A DNA stretch of 64,000 nt from Actinoallomurus spadix (GCF_024055725.1 NZ_JAMXMX010000004.1:62001-126000); one strand, 5' to 3'. Counted from the stretch's first letter, positions 35,491 to 46,479 are shown. A program made the numbers and translations. Notes: generated by a model not told the origin, from the letters alone.

Positions 35491-36405
35491 ATGACCACCG
35501 CGAAAGCGGGCGACCCGGACCGTCCCGTCCTCGTCACCGGCGCCACCGGCAAGCAGGGCGGTGCGACCGTCCGCCGGCTGCTCGCCGGAGGGTGGCCGGT
35601 GCGCGCCCTCGTGCGCGACCCGGCCGCGCCCGCCGCCGTCGAGCTGGCCGCCGCGGGCGCCCGGCTCGTGCGCGGTGACTTCGACGATCCCGCGAGCCTG
35701 CGGCCCGCGCTCGACGGCGCCGCCGCCGTGTTCGGCGTACCGCCCGTGGCCTTCGGACCGGCCGGGCCTGAGACACGGCTGGAAGCGGCCCGCGGCCGGG
35801 CGCTGATCGACGCCGCGGCCGAAGCGGGGATCGAGCAGGTCGTGTTCAGCACCGTCGCCTCGGCGTCGGCCGCGTCACGGGTCCCGGAGGGCAAGGCGCT
35901 GATCGAGGAGTACCTGCGCGACCACATCGCGCTGCCCACCGTGTTGCGCCCGGTCCGGTTCATGACCAACTATCTCGCGGACGGAGCTCTCGGCTTCGAA
36001 GGGATCTCCCACGGCGTGCATCGGCACCTGTTCCCTCCGCACGAGCCCATGCAGGTCATCGCGCTCGAGGACGTCGCCGAGTTCGCCGCGCTCGCGTTCG
36101 CGGACCCGGCGCGGTTCGCCGGGCGGACCCTCGAACTGGCCGGCGACGAGCCGACCCCGGTCGAGGCGGCCGCCGCGATCAGTGAGGCGACCGGCATCCC
36201 GGTTCGTTACGAGCGGCTCACCGACGAGGAGGCCGCCGCGCTCGGCCCGCACCCCGCCGAGACGAGGAGACGCTGGGAGGCCGGTTCCCGCTGGCACGCC
36301 GACATTGAAACGCTGCGGGTCATCCACCCCGGCCTGCGCACCTTCGCCGGCTGGCTCGCCGAGTCCGGCGCCGCCGCCCTCCGCGCCCACCTCACCGCCT
36401 CGTGA
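35491..36405 (+). CDS. NmrA-like NAD(P)H-binding protein
   Basis: A 304-residue NmrA/HSCARG-type protein: VLVTGATGKQGGATVRRLLA is the nucleotide fold and VVFSTVASASAASR, LRPVRFMTNY follow. Such proteins are redox sensors or quinone/azo reductases. Under probable control of the divergent TetR-zinc finger protein. Its stop directly abuts the convergent carboxylase gene. Confidence 0.85.
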   Translation: MTTAKAGDPDRPVLVTGATGKQGGATVRRLLAGGWPVRALVRDPAAPAAVELAAAGARLVRGDFDDPASLRPALDGAAAVFGVPPVAFGPAGPETRLEAARGRALIDAAAEAGIEQVVFSTVASASAASRVPEGKALIEEYLRDHIALPTVLRPVRFMTNYLADGALGFEGISHGVHRHLFPPHEPMQVIALEDVAEFAALAFADPARFAGRTLELAGDEPTPVEAAAAISEATGIPVRYERLTDEEAAALGPHPAETRRRWEAGSRWHADIETLRVIHPGLRTFAGWLAESGAAALRAHLTAS

Positions 36406-38334
36406 TCACTGTCCCTCCGTGACCACGGCGAGGACGGTGCCGGTCTCTACCTGGCGGCCGACCTCGGCGTGTAGGGCCGTGACGATCCCGGCGGCGGGGG
36501 CGAGGATCTGGTGCTCCATCTTCATCGCCTCCAGCCACAGCATCGGCTGCCCGCGTTCGACGGTGTCGCCCTCGCGCACCGCCACCCGTACGACGGAACC
36601 GGGCATCGGGGCGAGGAGCGTGCCGGGGGCGACCTGTTCGGCGGGGTCGGGCAGCCGCTCGGCGGGTGTGAGCGTCACGGGCCCGAGGGCGGACTCGACG
36701 TGCACGCGCCGGTCGTACCAGGCCACGGCGAACCGGAGCCGTACGCCGTCGTGATCGAGGACCACCGTGTCCGGCTCCGCGGAGACCAGCGCGACGTCCG
36801 GGTGGCCCTCGGCGGTGAGGCCGTCGCGGGTCAGCCGGTAGGCGACCTCCGCCTCCGCGAAGACGGTGCGCTGCGGCTGGGACGGGACGTTGCGCCAGCC
36901 GCTGGGCAGGGCGCGCAGGACGGGTGCCGCGCGCCGGTTGGCGGCGGCGCGGGCGAGGGCGGCGGCGAGCGCCGACAGGCGTACGGCGTCCTCGCCGGCG
37001 AGCGGCGCGGTGGTCGGGTGCCGGTCGAGGAAGCCGGTGTCGGTGTCGCCGGCGCGGAAGGCGTCGTGGCGGAGCGTGGTGACGAGCTGGTCGCGGTTGG
37101 TGACGAGCCCGTGGAGGCGGGCCCCGGCCAGGGCGGCGGACAGGCGGCGGATCGCGGCGGCGCGGGTGGGGCCGTACGCGATGACCTTGGCGAGCATCGG
37201 GTCGTAGTGCGTCGAGACGACACTGCCGGAGACGACACCGGCGTCCAGCCGCAGCCCGTGTCCAGGGGGGACGGCGAACTCCGCGTCCACCCCTGGGATC
37301 TCGAAGGCGTGCAGGGGGCCGCTGTGCGGGCGGTAGTCCTCGGCCGGGTCCTCGGCGTACAGGCGCGCCTCGATCGCGTGGCCGCGCGGCCGCGGCGGGT
37401 CGCCGAGCGCGGCGCCCTCGGCCACCTCGATCTGCAGGGCGACCAGGTCCACGCCGTACACGCACTCGGTGACCGGGTGCTCGACCTGCAACCGGGTGTT
37501 GACCTCGAGGAAGAAGAACTCCCCGCCGGGGGCCAGCATGAACTCGACGGTGCCCGCGCCGGTGTAGCCGATGGCGCGGGCGGCGGCGGCCGCGGCGTCC
37601 GACAGGCGCTCGCGCAGCGCGGCGTCGACCGCCGGGGACGGGGCCTCCTCGATGACCTTCTGGTGCCGCCGCTGGATGGAGCACTCCCGCTCCCCCAGCG
37701 TCCACACCGTGCCGTGGGAGTCCGCGAGCACCTGCACCTCGATGTGCCGGGCGCCGGTCAGCAGCGGCTCGCAGAAGACCGTCGGGTCGCCGAACGCCGA
37801 GGCCGCCTCGCGCCGGGCTCCTTCGACCGCGCCGGGCAGGTCCCCGGCGGAGCGGACGATCCGCATGCCCCGGCCGCCGCCGCCCGCCGACGCCTTGACC
37901 AGCACCGGGAACGCGCGCACCGTCGCGGGGTCGAGCTCCGGGAGGACGGGCACGCCCGCCTCGGCCATGAGCCGCTTGGCCTCGATCTTCGAGCCCATCG
38001 CGGCGATCGCCGCCGGGGGCGGTCCGACCCAGGTGAGCCCGGCGGCGAGGACCGCCTCGGCGAACGCGGCGTTCTCCGACAGGAAGCCGTAGCCGGGGTG
38101 GACCGCGTCCGCACCGGTGGCCTTGGCCGCCGCGACGATCGCCTCCGTGTCGAGGTAGGTGTCGGCGGGGGCCGCGCCCGGCAGCCGCACGGCCAGGTCG
38201 GCCTCGCCGGCGTGCGGCAGGGACGCGTCGGGGTCGGAGAACACGGCGACCGTGCTGATGCCGAGATCGCGGCAGGTGCGGAAGACCCTGCGGGCGATCT
38301 CGCCACGGTTCGCGACGAGCAGTCGAGAGATCAT
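36406..38334 (-). CDS. Acyl-CoA carboxylase alpha subunit (biotin carboxylase plus BCCP)
   Basis: A 642-residue protein with biotin carboxylase domains (LLVANRGEIARRVFRTCRDL, GGGGRGMRIV ATP-grasp loop, FLEVNTRLQVEHPVTE), a middle BT-like region and C-terminal biotinyl domain with EAMKMEH. Carboxylates biotin for the beta subunit encoded 3 bp upstream in the operon. Type suggests methylcrotonyl-, geranyl- or propionyl-CoA carboxylase; the substrate is set by the beta subunit. Confidence 0.92.
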   Translation of the reverse strand: MISRLLVANRGEIARRVFRTCRDLGISTVAVFSDPDASLPHAGEADLAVRLPGAAPADTYLDTEAIVAAAKATGADAVHPGYGFLSENAAFAEAVLAAGLTWVGPPPAAIAAMGSKIEAKRLMAEAGVPVLPELDPATVRAFPVLVKASAGGGGRGMRIVRSAGDLPGAVEGARREAASAFGDPTVFCEPLLTGARHIEVQVLADSHGTVWTLGERECSIQRRHQKVIEEAPSPAVDAALRERLSDAAAAAARAIGYTGAGTVEFMLAPGGEFFFLEVNTRLQVEHPVTECVYGVDLVALQIEVAEGAALGDPPRPRGHAIEARLYAEDPAEDYRPHSGPLHAFEIPGVDAEFAVPPGHGLRLDAGVVSGSVVSTHYDPMLAKVIAYGPTRAAAIRRLSAALAGARLHGLVTNRDQLVTTLRHDAFRAGDTDTGFLDRHPTTAPLAGEDAVRLSALAAALARAAANRRAAPVLRALPSGWRNVPSQPQRTVFAEAEVAYRLTRDGLTAEGHPDVALVSAEPDTVVLDHDGVRLRFAVAWYDRRVHVESALGPVTLTPAERLPDPAEQVAPGTLLAPMPGSVVRVAVREGDTVERGQPMLWLEAMKMEHQILAPAAGIVTALHAEVGRQVETGTVLAVVTEGQ

Positions 38335-38337
38335 CGC

Positions 38338-39936
<1,599 letters not shown>

Positions 39937-40089
39937 TCCGTCCCTCCGTCACGGTGAGCCGTGCGTCGAGTATGTCCAACCACCGTGGTGCGGCGGAAGC
40001 TCACCGGGCGCGTGAGTCGAATCTCATTCGGAATGCGGACCGGCGAGCCGTCCCGGTGATGCGCCCGGCGCGGGCCGTCCACAGAGCGC

Positions 40090-40133
40090 GTCAACCTGAG
40101 TTGACATCCCCATGGCTGTCAACCTATGTTGAC
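40090..40133 (+). promoter_or_regulatory. Strong promoter flanked by two GTCAAC-N4-GTTGAC operators
   Basis: TTGACA (40101-40106), 18 bases, TATGTT (40125-40130), with start codon 6 bases later, so the mRNA is leaderless. Palindromes GTCAACCTGAGTTGAC (40090-40105) and GTCAACCTATGTTGAC (40118-40133) overlap the -35 and -10 respectively; 28 bp centre to centre. Confidence 0.8.
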
Positions 40134-40136
40134 GGC

Positions 40137-40370
40137 ATGAACGACGGAGTCCAGCTCGCCCAGGCGGCGGGCAGCCGCGACCCGGCGATCGGGTTGCGAG
40201 CGGTGCGCGCACTGCGCGAACTCGCCGAGCGCCTCGAGGGGCTGCAGGTGGAGAACGCGCGCGACCAGGGATGGTCCTGGCAGGAGATCGCCGTCTGCCT
40301 CGGCGTCAGCCGGCAGGCGGTCCACAAGAAGTACGGCGGTGGCCGGCGGATCCTCGGAAAGGAGCGGTAG
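40137..40370 (+). CDS. Small helix-turn-helix protein
   Basis: A 77-residue protein: N-terminal helical part (RAVRALRELAERLEGLQVEN) and HTH WSWQEIAVCLGVSRQAVHKK near the C-terminus. This small regulator typically pairs with a Clp N-domain protein in actinomycetes. ATG sits at the predicted transcript start (leaderless). It is the natural candidate to bind the two operators in its own promoter. The downstream ClpN gene begins 2 bases after its stop. Confidence 0.85.
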   Translation: MNDGVQLAQAAGSRDPAIGLRAVRALRELAERLEGLQVENARDQGWSWQEIAVCLGVSRQAVHKKYGGGRRILGKER

Positions 40371-40372
40371 GG

Positions 40373-40927
40373 ATGTTCGAACGGTTCGCCGACGACGCCC
40401 GGCAGGCGGTTCGGCTGGCCCAGGAGGAGGCCCGGCGCCGGCATCACCGGTTCGTCGGCACCGAGCACCTGTTGCTCGCCCTCCTCAACGAAGGACACGG
40501 ACCCGCGGCGCAGGCGCTGCTCGCCCAAGGCGTCACAGGGTCGGACATCAACCAGCGGATCAGCCTTCTCACTGGGCCGCCGGACAACGGGCTCGACCAG
40601 GAGGCGCTGGCCACGATCGGGATCGACCTGGACGAGGTTCGCCGGGCGACCGAGGCCAGCTTCGGTCCTGGCGCCCTGGCCCCGAAAGCCCATCGTGAGG
40701 CACGAAAGGGCCACATTCCACTCAGCAAGAGGGCAAAGAAGGTCCTGGAGCTGTCACTGCGCGAGTCTCTCGCCCTCGGGCACCGGTACATCGGCTCCGG
40801 GCACCTCCTGCTCGGTGTGATCCGCGAAGGCGACGGAGCGGCGACCCGAATCCTCACCGGCGCCGGCATCGACCTGACCGCCCTTCGCGCCGACGTCACC
40901 CGGCGGATCCCGCCGAAGGCGGCCTGA
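40373..40927 (+). CDS. Clp protease N-terminal domain protein
   Basis: A 184-residue protein made of two Clp-N (ClpA/ClpC N-terminal) repeats: FADDARQAVRLAQEEARRR with TEHLLLALL, and SKRAKKVLELSLRESLALGH with SGHLLLGVI. There is no AAA+ domain, so it cannot be a chaperone itself; it may act as adaptor or decoy for ClpC. Cotranscribed with the HTH gene. Confidence 0.9.
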   Translation: MFERFADDARQAVRLAQEEARRRHHRFVGTEHLLLALLNEGHGPAAQALLAQGVTGSDINQRISLLTGPPDNGLDQEALATIGIDLDEVRRATEASFGPGALAPKAHREARKGHIPLSKRAKKVLELSLRESLALGHRYIGSGHLLLGVIREGDGAATRILTGAGIDLTALRADVTRRIPPKAA

Positions 40928-40934
40928 CGAAGAT

Positions 40935-40982
40935 CGGTCGGGGCCGAAGGTTCCGGTGGCGCCCCGGACCTTCGGCCGACCG
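40935..40982. terminator. Bidirectional terminator
   Basis: CGGTCGGGGCCGAAGGTTCCGG pairs (one bulge) with CCGGACCTTCGGCCGACCG, between the convergent clpN-like and MFS genes. Confidence 0.75.
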
Positions 40983-40986
40983 AGGA

Positions 40987-42516
40987 TCAGACGAGGTCGA
41001 GCGGCTCGGTCCGGCGCGGCATCAGGGCGATGGCGGCCATGCCCAGGACCGCCAGCGCGGCGAGCGTGAGGAAGACGTTGTGGCTCGCGTGGTTCAGCGA
41101 GTTCCGGACGAACGCCGCGACCCCCGGGTCCGTGGCCCCGCCCCGGCCCGCCGAGACCACGCTGGTGGCGTCGACGCCCCGGCCGATGCGGCCGGCGAGC
41201 GCGGCCGGCGGGTGGGCGAAGCGGTGCGCGAGCGTGCCGTTGGCGATCGCGCCGAACACGGCGGCGCCGACGGCACTGCCGAGTGACCGGCCGAACATGT
41301 TGTTCCCCGTGACGACGCCCCGGTGCTCCCAGCCGACGACCGACTGCACGGCGACCAGGGTCGGGCTCGCGGTGAAACCCATTCCGATGCCGATCACGAA
41401 GCACGCGGCGGCGACCTCCCAGACCTTCGCGGAGGTGCTGAGCGGGAGGCACAGCAGCGTCCCGGCCACCGCGACGGTGCCGCCGATCAGCGCGGTGTCG
41501 CGGAACCCGATGCGCAGGTAGATCCGCCCGGCCTGCGAGGCGGCGATCGGCCAGCCGACCGTGAGCGCCGCGAGCGCGAAGCCCGCCACCAGGGCGCTGG
41601 TGCCCAGCACGCCCTCGGCGTACGTCGGAACGTACGAGCTGAGCCCGATCGTCACCGCGCCGACCACGACGGACGTCAGCGTCGCGCCGACCAGGACGCG
41701 GTGACGGAAGACCCAGAGCGGCAGGATCGGCTCGGGCACGCGGCGTTCGACCAGGCAGAAGGCGACCAGGGCGGCCAGGCCGACCGCGAAGATCAGGAGA
41801 CTCGGTGCCGAGGCCCAGCCCCAGGAGACCCCGCCCTCCAGCAGGCCGAGGATGACCAGCGAGCAGCCGATGGTGAGCAGGACCGCGCCGGTGTAGTCGA
41901 TGCGGTGTGAGCGTCGTTCGACCGACTCGGTGAAGCGCTTCGCGAGCATGAACGCGGCGAAGGCGCCCAGCGGCAGGTTGATGAAGAAGATCCAGCGCCA
42001 GGACAGGTAGTCGGAGAACACGCCGCCGAGGGTCGGCCCGACGACGGCGGACATCCCCCAGACGCTCGCGAGGTAGCCCTGCACCCGGGCGCGTTCCTCG
42101 ACGGTGTACATGTCGCCGACCATGGTCATGCTCATCGGCTGGACTGCGCCCGCGCCGATGCCCTGCACGGCGCGGAAGACGATGAGGCTGAGCATGCTCC
42201 AGGCCGACCCGCACAGCACCGAGCCGAGCAGGAACGCTCCGATGCCGAAGAACATGATCGGCTTGCGGCCGAAGACGTCGGCGAGCTTGCCGTACAGCGG
42301 CACGCTGACCGCCTGGGTGAGCAGGTAGATCGAGAACAGCCACGGGAACTGCGTGAAGCCGCCGAGGTCGTGGACCACGGACGGCACCGCGGTGGCGATG
42401 ATCGTGCTGTCCAGGGCGACGAGTCCGGTGCTGAGCATCAGCGCGGCCAGCACGGGTCCCCGCTCGGACCGGAAGCCCACACCCTGGGCGGCCTCGCGGG
42501 AGTTCGTCGTCGTCAC
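40987..42516 (-). CDS. MFS transporter, DHA2/EmrB-QacA type, 14 helices
   Basis: A 509-residue drug:H+ antiporter family protein. N-terminal STGLVALDSTIIATAVPSV (motif D1), GKLADVFGRKP (motif A) and about 14 hydrophobic helices. Proton-driven multidrug efflux in the plasma membrane. GTG start follows GAAGGGA by about 9 bases. No regulator is adjacent. Confidence 0.9.
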   Translation of the reverse strand: MTTTNSREAAQGVGFRSERGPVLAALMLSTGLVALDSTIIATAVPSVVHDLGGFTQFPWLFSIYLLTQAVSVPLYGKLADVFGRKPIMFFGIGAFLLGSVLCGSAWSMLSLIVFRAVQGIGAGAVQPMSMTMVGDMYTVEERARVQGYLASVWGMSAVVGPTLGGVFSDYLSWRWIFFINLPLGAFAAFMLAKRFTESVERRSHRIDYTGAVLLTIGCSLVILGLLEGGVSWGWASAPSLLIFAVGLAALVAFCLVERRVPEPILPLWVFRHRVLVGATLTSVVVGAVTIGLSSYVPTYAEGVLGTSALVAGFALAALTVGWPIAASQAGRIYLRIGFRDTALIGGTVAVAGTLLCLPLSTSAKVWEVAAACFVIGIGMGFTASPTLVAVQSVVGWEHRGVVTGNNMFGRSLGSAVGAAVFGAIANGTLAHRFAHPPAALAGRIGRGVDATSVVSAGRGGATDPGVAAFVRNSLNHASHNVFLTLAALAVLGMAAIALMPRRTEPLDLV

Positions 42517-42851
42517 TCCATGTCCCTTCGCCCGGCAACGCGAGACCGGTCACCCCTCCGCAGGAGACGACCGGCCGTTAGCCGCAACAACCATTTCAGA
42601 CCAGGGACCATTCCGTCGAAGCGTTACAGCCACCTCGTAATGAAACTTTCACGGCATCTGTCAGGGATCCGCCAAGGCGCCGTCACGCGTTCACGCTGGT
42701 GGATCGGGGACGGGCGGCAGGGCCGGCCCGCCCGTGGCAGCGGGGTTGCAGGGACGCGTTGACGGCTTCCGAAAGGCGGCGCGACTCTGCGAGAGGAAAA
42801 CCTTTTCCACCCCGCTTCCACCGCACCACCGACCCCTGGAGGAGGTTCCCC
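42517..42851. promoter_or_regulatory. Divergent intergenic region with candidate operators for the pectate lyase
   Basis: 335 bp with no gene. Holds GAAACTTTC (42642-42650), like the GAAA-S-TTTC sites found before actinomycete hemicellulase genes; a possible plus promoter TTGACG (42758-42763), 18 bases, GACTCT; and an inverted repeat GGAAAA-CC-TTTTCC (42795-42808) in the lyase leader. All are pattern-based guesses. Confidence 0.4.
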
Positions 42852-43871
42852 ATGGGGAACGACACGCAGCGCACGGCCCGGATCCGGCGGCTTCCCCTGC
42901 GCCCCTTGAGCGCGGCCGCGGTCCTCTGCCTCGCCGCCGGCGCCGGCGCGCTGACCGGCACCGGCGCGACCGCCACGACCGGCACCGCGGCCCCGGCGGC
43001 CGCCGCGTACGAGTCCAGCCCCGTCGGCTTCGCGAGCATGAACGGCGGGACGACCGGCGGCGCGGGCGGCACCACCGTCACCGTGACGACCGCGTCCCAG
43101 CTGACCGACTACGCCTCGCGCAGCGGCTCGTACGTCATCAAGGTCAACGCCTCGATCTCCCTGTCGTCGATGACGAAGGTCACGTCCAACAAGACGATCA
43201 TCGGCGTCGGCACCGCCGGGAAGATCACCGGCTATGGGCTCAACGTCACCAACGCCAAGAACGTCATCATCCGGAACCTGACCTTCACCGGCTCGGCCGA
43301 CGACGCCATCAACGTGCAGTACTCCACGAACGTGTGGATCGACCACAACGACCTGTCGAACGCCTATGACGGGCTCGTCGACATCAAGCGCGCGTCCGAC
43401 TACGCGACCGTGTCGTGGAACCACTTCCACAACCACGACAAGACCGCGCTGCTCGGCCACTCCGATGACAACTCGTCCGAGGACCTCGGACACCTGCGCG
43501 TGACCTACGTGCACAACTGGTTCGACAAGACCACCCAGCGCCACCCCCGCGTCCGGTTCGGCAACCCGGTGCACGTCTTCAACAACTACTACGGCGCCGT
43601 CACAAGCTACGGAGTCGCCTCCACCTGCAACGCGGGCGTCTTCGTCGAGAAGAACTACTTCGAGAACGTCAAGAACCCGACGGTCACCCAGACCGGCGAC
43701 TCGCCGGACGGCAACATCAAGGCCGACGGCAACTACCTGACCGGTTCGGGCGGCATCGCGACCCGGAACTCCTCCAGCGTCGCGAGCATCCCCTACTCCT
43801 ACTCCGCCGAGTCCGCCTCGTCGGTGAAGTCCACCGTCACCGCCGGCGCGGGCGTCGGCAAGGTCTCCTGA
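42852..43871 (+). CDS. Secreted pectate lyase, PL1 family
   Basis: A 339-residue protein with a signal peptide (RLPLRPLSAAAVLCLAAGAG) and the PL1 parallel beta-helix. NVWIDHNDLSNAYDGLVDIK (Ca2+-binding Asp residues), WNHFHNHDKTALLGHSDD and RHPRVRFG (catalytic Arg) are intact. Cleaves polygalacturonate by beta-elimination. GGAGG is 7 bases before ATG. Confidence 0.93.
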   Translation: MGNDTQRTARIRRLPLRPLSAAAVLCLAAGAGALTGTGATATTGTAAPAAAAYESSPVGFASMNGGTTGGAGGTTVTVTTASQLTDYASRSGSYVIKVNASISLSSMTKVTSNKTIIGVGTAGKITGYGLNVTNAKNVIIRNLTFTGSADDAINVQYSTNVWIDHNDLSNAYDGLVDIKRASDYATVSWNHFHNHDKTALLGHSDDNSSEDLGHLRVTYVHNWFDKTTQRHPRVRFGNPVHVFNNYYGAVTSYGVASTCNAGVFVEKNYFENVKNPTVTQTGDSPDGNIKADGNYLTGSGGIATRNSSSVASIPYSYSAESASSVKSTVTAGAGVGKVS

Positions 43872-43887
43872 CCCGGACGCCGTGAGG

Positions 43888-43921
43888 AACGGCCGTGGCG
43901 GACCACCCCGCCACGGCCGTT
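43888..43921. terminator. Bidirectional terminator between pectate and rhamnogalacturonan lyase genes
   Basis: Fourteen-base arms AACGGCCGTGGCGG / CCGCCACGGCCGTT (43888-43901, 43908-43921), followed by TTCCCTTGTG on the plus strand. Confidence 0.82.
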
Positions 43922-43930
43922 TCCCTTGTG

Positions 43931-45004
43931 TCAGGGCGTGTAGACGTTCGGCCGGGCGGGCTCGGCCATGCCGTTCCCGATGAAGAAGCCCGGATGCGGG
44001 GGCTGGTTGTACGCGGTGTTCTGCCAGGCGATGGCCGTGCGGTACTGCGTGTCGTGCATCAGCGTGACGATCCGCCGGTCGGTGACCGCCGTCGTCGTGT
44101 AGATCCGCAGCGCGGTGCCGTCCGACGTCCGCCAGACGACCTCCTCGCGCCAGTCGCCGAGGATGTCGCCCGACAGCGCCGGCGTGGACTTGGTGCCGTT
44201 GTCGGACGCGACCCCGGCGCCGGTCAGCAGCCGGGTGTCGGAGCTCGTGCCGTACTTGTCGATGTGCGTCCCGTCGAGCAGTTCCCGTACGGGGTCGGCG
44301 TCCCACCAGACGAGGAAGTTCGTCGAGGACGGTTTACGGCCGACCACGTTGCCGTGGGTGTCACGCAGGCCGTCGGCCGCCGCGGACCACGACTCCGCCC
44401 CGGCGCTGCCGGCGTAGACGTCGTCGGAGACGCCGCGGCCGTTGTCCCCGTTCGGGGAGGTCTGCCAGATGACCTGGCCGGTACGGGCGTCGGCGAACCA
44501 GGAGCTCGGCTTGGACGAGTCCTCGTCGACCTTGAACTCCTCCAGCCCCGGGCGGCTCGGGTCCAGGTCGCCGACGTGCATGGCGTCGCCGTGGCCGTTC
44601 TTCGTGGTCCACAGCCCGGCGCCGTTGTCGTCGACGCACATCGCGCCGTACACGATCTCGTCCCGGCCGTCGCCGTCAACGTCGGCCACCGCGAGCTGGT
44701 GGTTGCCCTGCCCGTCGTAGCCCCTGCCGTAGTTGGTGGAGCTGTTGGTGTCGAAGGTCCAGCGGCGGGTGAAGGCGCCGTTCCGCCAGTCCCACGCGCT
44801 GATCACCGTACGGGTGTAGTAGCCGCGCGCCTCGATCAGACTCGGCCGCTGCCCGTCGACGTACGCCGTGCCGGCGAGGAACCGGTCGACCCGGTTGCCG
44901 TAGCCGTCGCCCCAGCTCGACACCGTGCCGCGCGCCGGGACGTAGTCCACCGTCTGCATCGCCGCGCCGGTCTGCCCGTTGAACATCGTGAGGTACTCCG
45001 GGCC
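43931..45004 (-). pseudogene. 5'-truncated rhamnogalacturonan lyase, PL11 family
   Basis: The frame gives the C-terminal 355 or so residues of a PL11 beta-propeller lyase (DVDGDGRDEIVYGAMCVDDN, HVGDLDPSRPGLEEF, GDILGDWREEVVWR, PPHPGFFIGNGM). Similarity begins abruptly at GPEYLTMFNGQTGAA; the signal peptide and first ~250 residues are missing, replaced by about 45 bp leading to the PhzF-like gene. An ATG at 44986 exists but the product could neither be exported nor form the full propeller. Confidence 0.82.
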
Positions 45005-45048
45005 GGCATCGAGACCACGACGGCGGCACCCTCAACGGGGAACCCGAG

Positions 45049-45690
45049 CTACGCGGGGCGGACGCGGCCGCCCACCTCGACCAGGCCGTCCGGCCTCGGA
45101 GCGGTCACGATCTGGGAGCCGCGGCCCTGGGTGACGGTCAGGGCGCGGCCGAGACGCGCCGTCAGCAGCAGCGCCGCCGCGCCGGTCGCCTCGTCCTCGT
45201 CGATCCCGTCGTCGCGCCCGGGAAAGGCCCGCGCCCGCACCCGGCCGACCGCCTCGTCCTGCCACGCCCACGCGTAGATCCACTCCCCCGGCGGCGGCAC
45301 CGGCAACGCGTCGACCTCCGCCGCCGAGCCGTACTGCCGTAGCGTGCGCGGCGGCGCCCACTCCGCCCGCGCCTCGATCCACGCCCACTCCCCGTCGCGC
45401 CGCGCGCGGACCCGCCCGGCCGGGGTGATCAGCGCGGGGAGCCCGAGCAGCCAGGCCGTGCCGACGCAGGGATGCCCGGCGAACGGCAGCCGCAGTGTCG
45501 GCGTGTAGATGTCGATCACCCCGCGCTCGGGGTCATCCACGAAGACCGTCTCGCTGAACCCGAGCCTCCGCGCGAAGGCCTGCCTCTCGTCTTCCGCGGG
45601 AACGGCGGCCCCGTCCCGTACGACCCCGAGCTCGTTGCCGTCGTCGCCGTCCGGCCCGCAGAAGACGCGCAGTACGTCGTATTCGGTCAT
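45049..45690 (-). CDS. PhzF family protein
   Basis: A 213-residue PhzF-fold isomerase-like protein: GNELGVV (usual Glu-containing GN segment), LRLPFAGHPCVGTAWLL and DEATGAAALLLTARLG are the two halves of the active site. At 213 residues it is shorter than the usual 260-300, with a trimmed second domain. Substrate unknown. Divergent from a methyltransferase gene 46 bp away. Confidence 0.82.
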   Translation of the reverse strand: MTEYDVLRVFCGPDGDDGNELGVVRDGAAVPAEDERQAFARRLGFSETVFVDDPERGVIDIYTPTLRLPFAGHPCVGTAWLLGLPALITPAGRVRARRDGEWAWIEARAEWAPPRTLRQYGSAAEVDALPVPPPGEWIYAWAWQDEAVGRVRARAFPGRDDGIDEDEATGAAALLLTARLGRALTVTQGRGSQIVTAPRPDGLVEVGGRVRPA

Positions 45691-45736
45691 CCGCGAAGTG
45701 AAGCACGCCCTCGCCGCTCCGGCTTACCCTTGGCCG

Positions 45737-46468
45737 GTGTTCTCGCCCCACGGCCCATCGCTGCGTGAACTGGCGATCCAGGCGCTCTCCTCGGTCGAAC
45801 GCGGCTACGACCTGCTGGCCCCGAAGTTCGACCACACGCCGTTCCGCACCCCCGACGGCGTGCTCGACGCGACCGCCGACGCGCTGCGACCGCTCGGGCC
45901 GTTCGGCCGGGGACTGGACGTGTGCTGCGGCACCGGCGCGGGCCTGCGGGTCATCGACTCCCTGTGCCGGGAACGGATCACGGGCGTCGACTTCAGCGCC
46001 GGCATGCTCGCGCAGGCGCGCCGAGCGCACCCGGCCGCCGCCTGCGTACGGGCCGACGCCCGGGCCCTGCCCTTCGCCGAGGCATTCGACCTCGCGGTCA
46101 GCTTCGGAGCGCTCGGGCACTTCCTGCCCGCCGACCGGCCCGCGCTGTTCGCCGGGGTGTACCGCGCGCTGCGCCCCGGTGGGCTGTTCGCCTTCCCTCT
46201 CGGCGCGCCGCCGCCCATCACGTCGGGCTGGTACTGGGCGCTCCTCGGCTTCGACCTGGCCATGCGGGTCCGGAACGCCGTGTGGCGTCCCCCGTTCGTC
46301 ATGTACTACCGCACCTGCCCGCTGGGCGCGGTCCGCGACGACCTGACGGCGGCCGGTTTCACCGTGACGACGGTCCCCCTGACGCCCCTGGGCCGGCGCG
46401 CCGACGGCGCCCCGCGCTACCGGCTCGTCCTCGCGCGAAAACCCACCGCGGAAACCGGTAGGCCGTAA
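45737..46468 (+). CDS. Class I SAM-dependent methyltransferase
   Basis: A 243-residue methyltransferase: GLDVCCGTGAGLRVIDSL (motif I), GVDFSAGMLAQARRAHPA and LAVSFGALGHFLP. The C-terminal part contains a hydrophobic stretch (SGWYWALLGFDLAMRVRNAV) that may be membrane-associated. GTG start at 45737 lies 6 bases after TACCCT (45725-45730), i.e. a leaderless transcript. Confidence 0.85.
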   Translation: MFSPHGPSLRELAIQALSSVERGYDLLAPKFDHTPFRTPDGVLDATADALRPLGPFGRGLDVCCGTGAGLRVIDSLCRERITGVDFSAGMLAQARRAHPAAACVRADARALPFAEAFDLAVSFGALGHFLPADRPALFAGVYRALRPGGLFAFPLGAPPPITSGWYWALLGFDLAMRVRNAVWRPPFVMYYRTCPLGAVRDDLTAAGFTVTTVPLTPLGRRADGAPRYRLVLARKPTAETGRP

Positions 46469-46479
46469 CGTCGTCCGAC

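Noticed and set aside
42624-44306. 560-codon minus-strand frame over the pectate lyase
   Set aside because: Shadow; both lyases have intact motifs in other frames.
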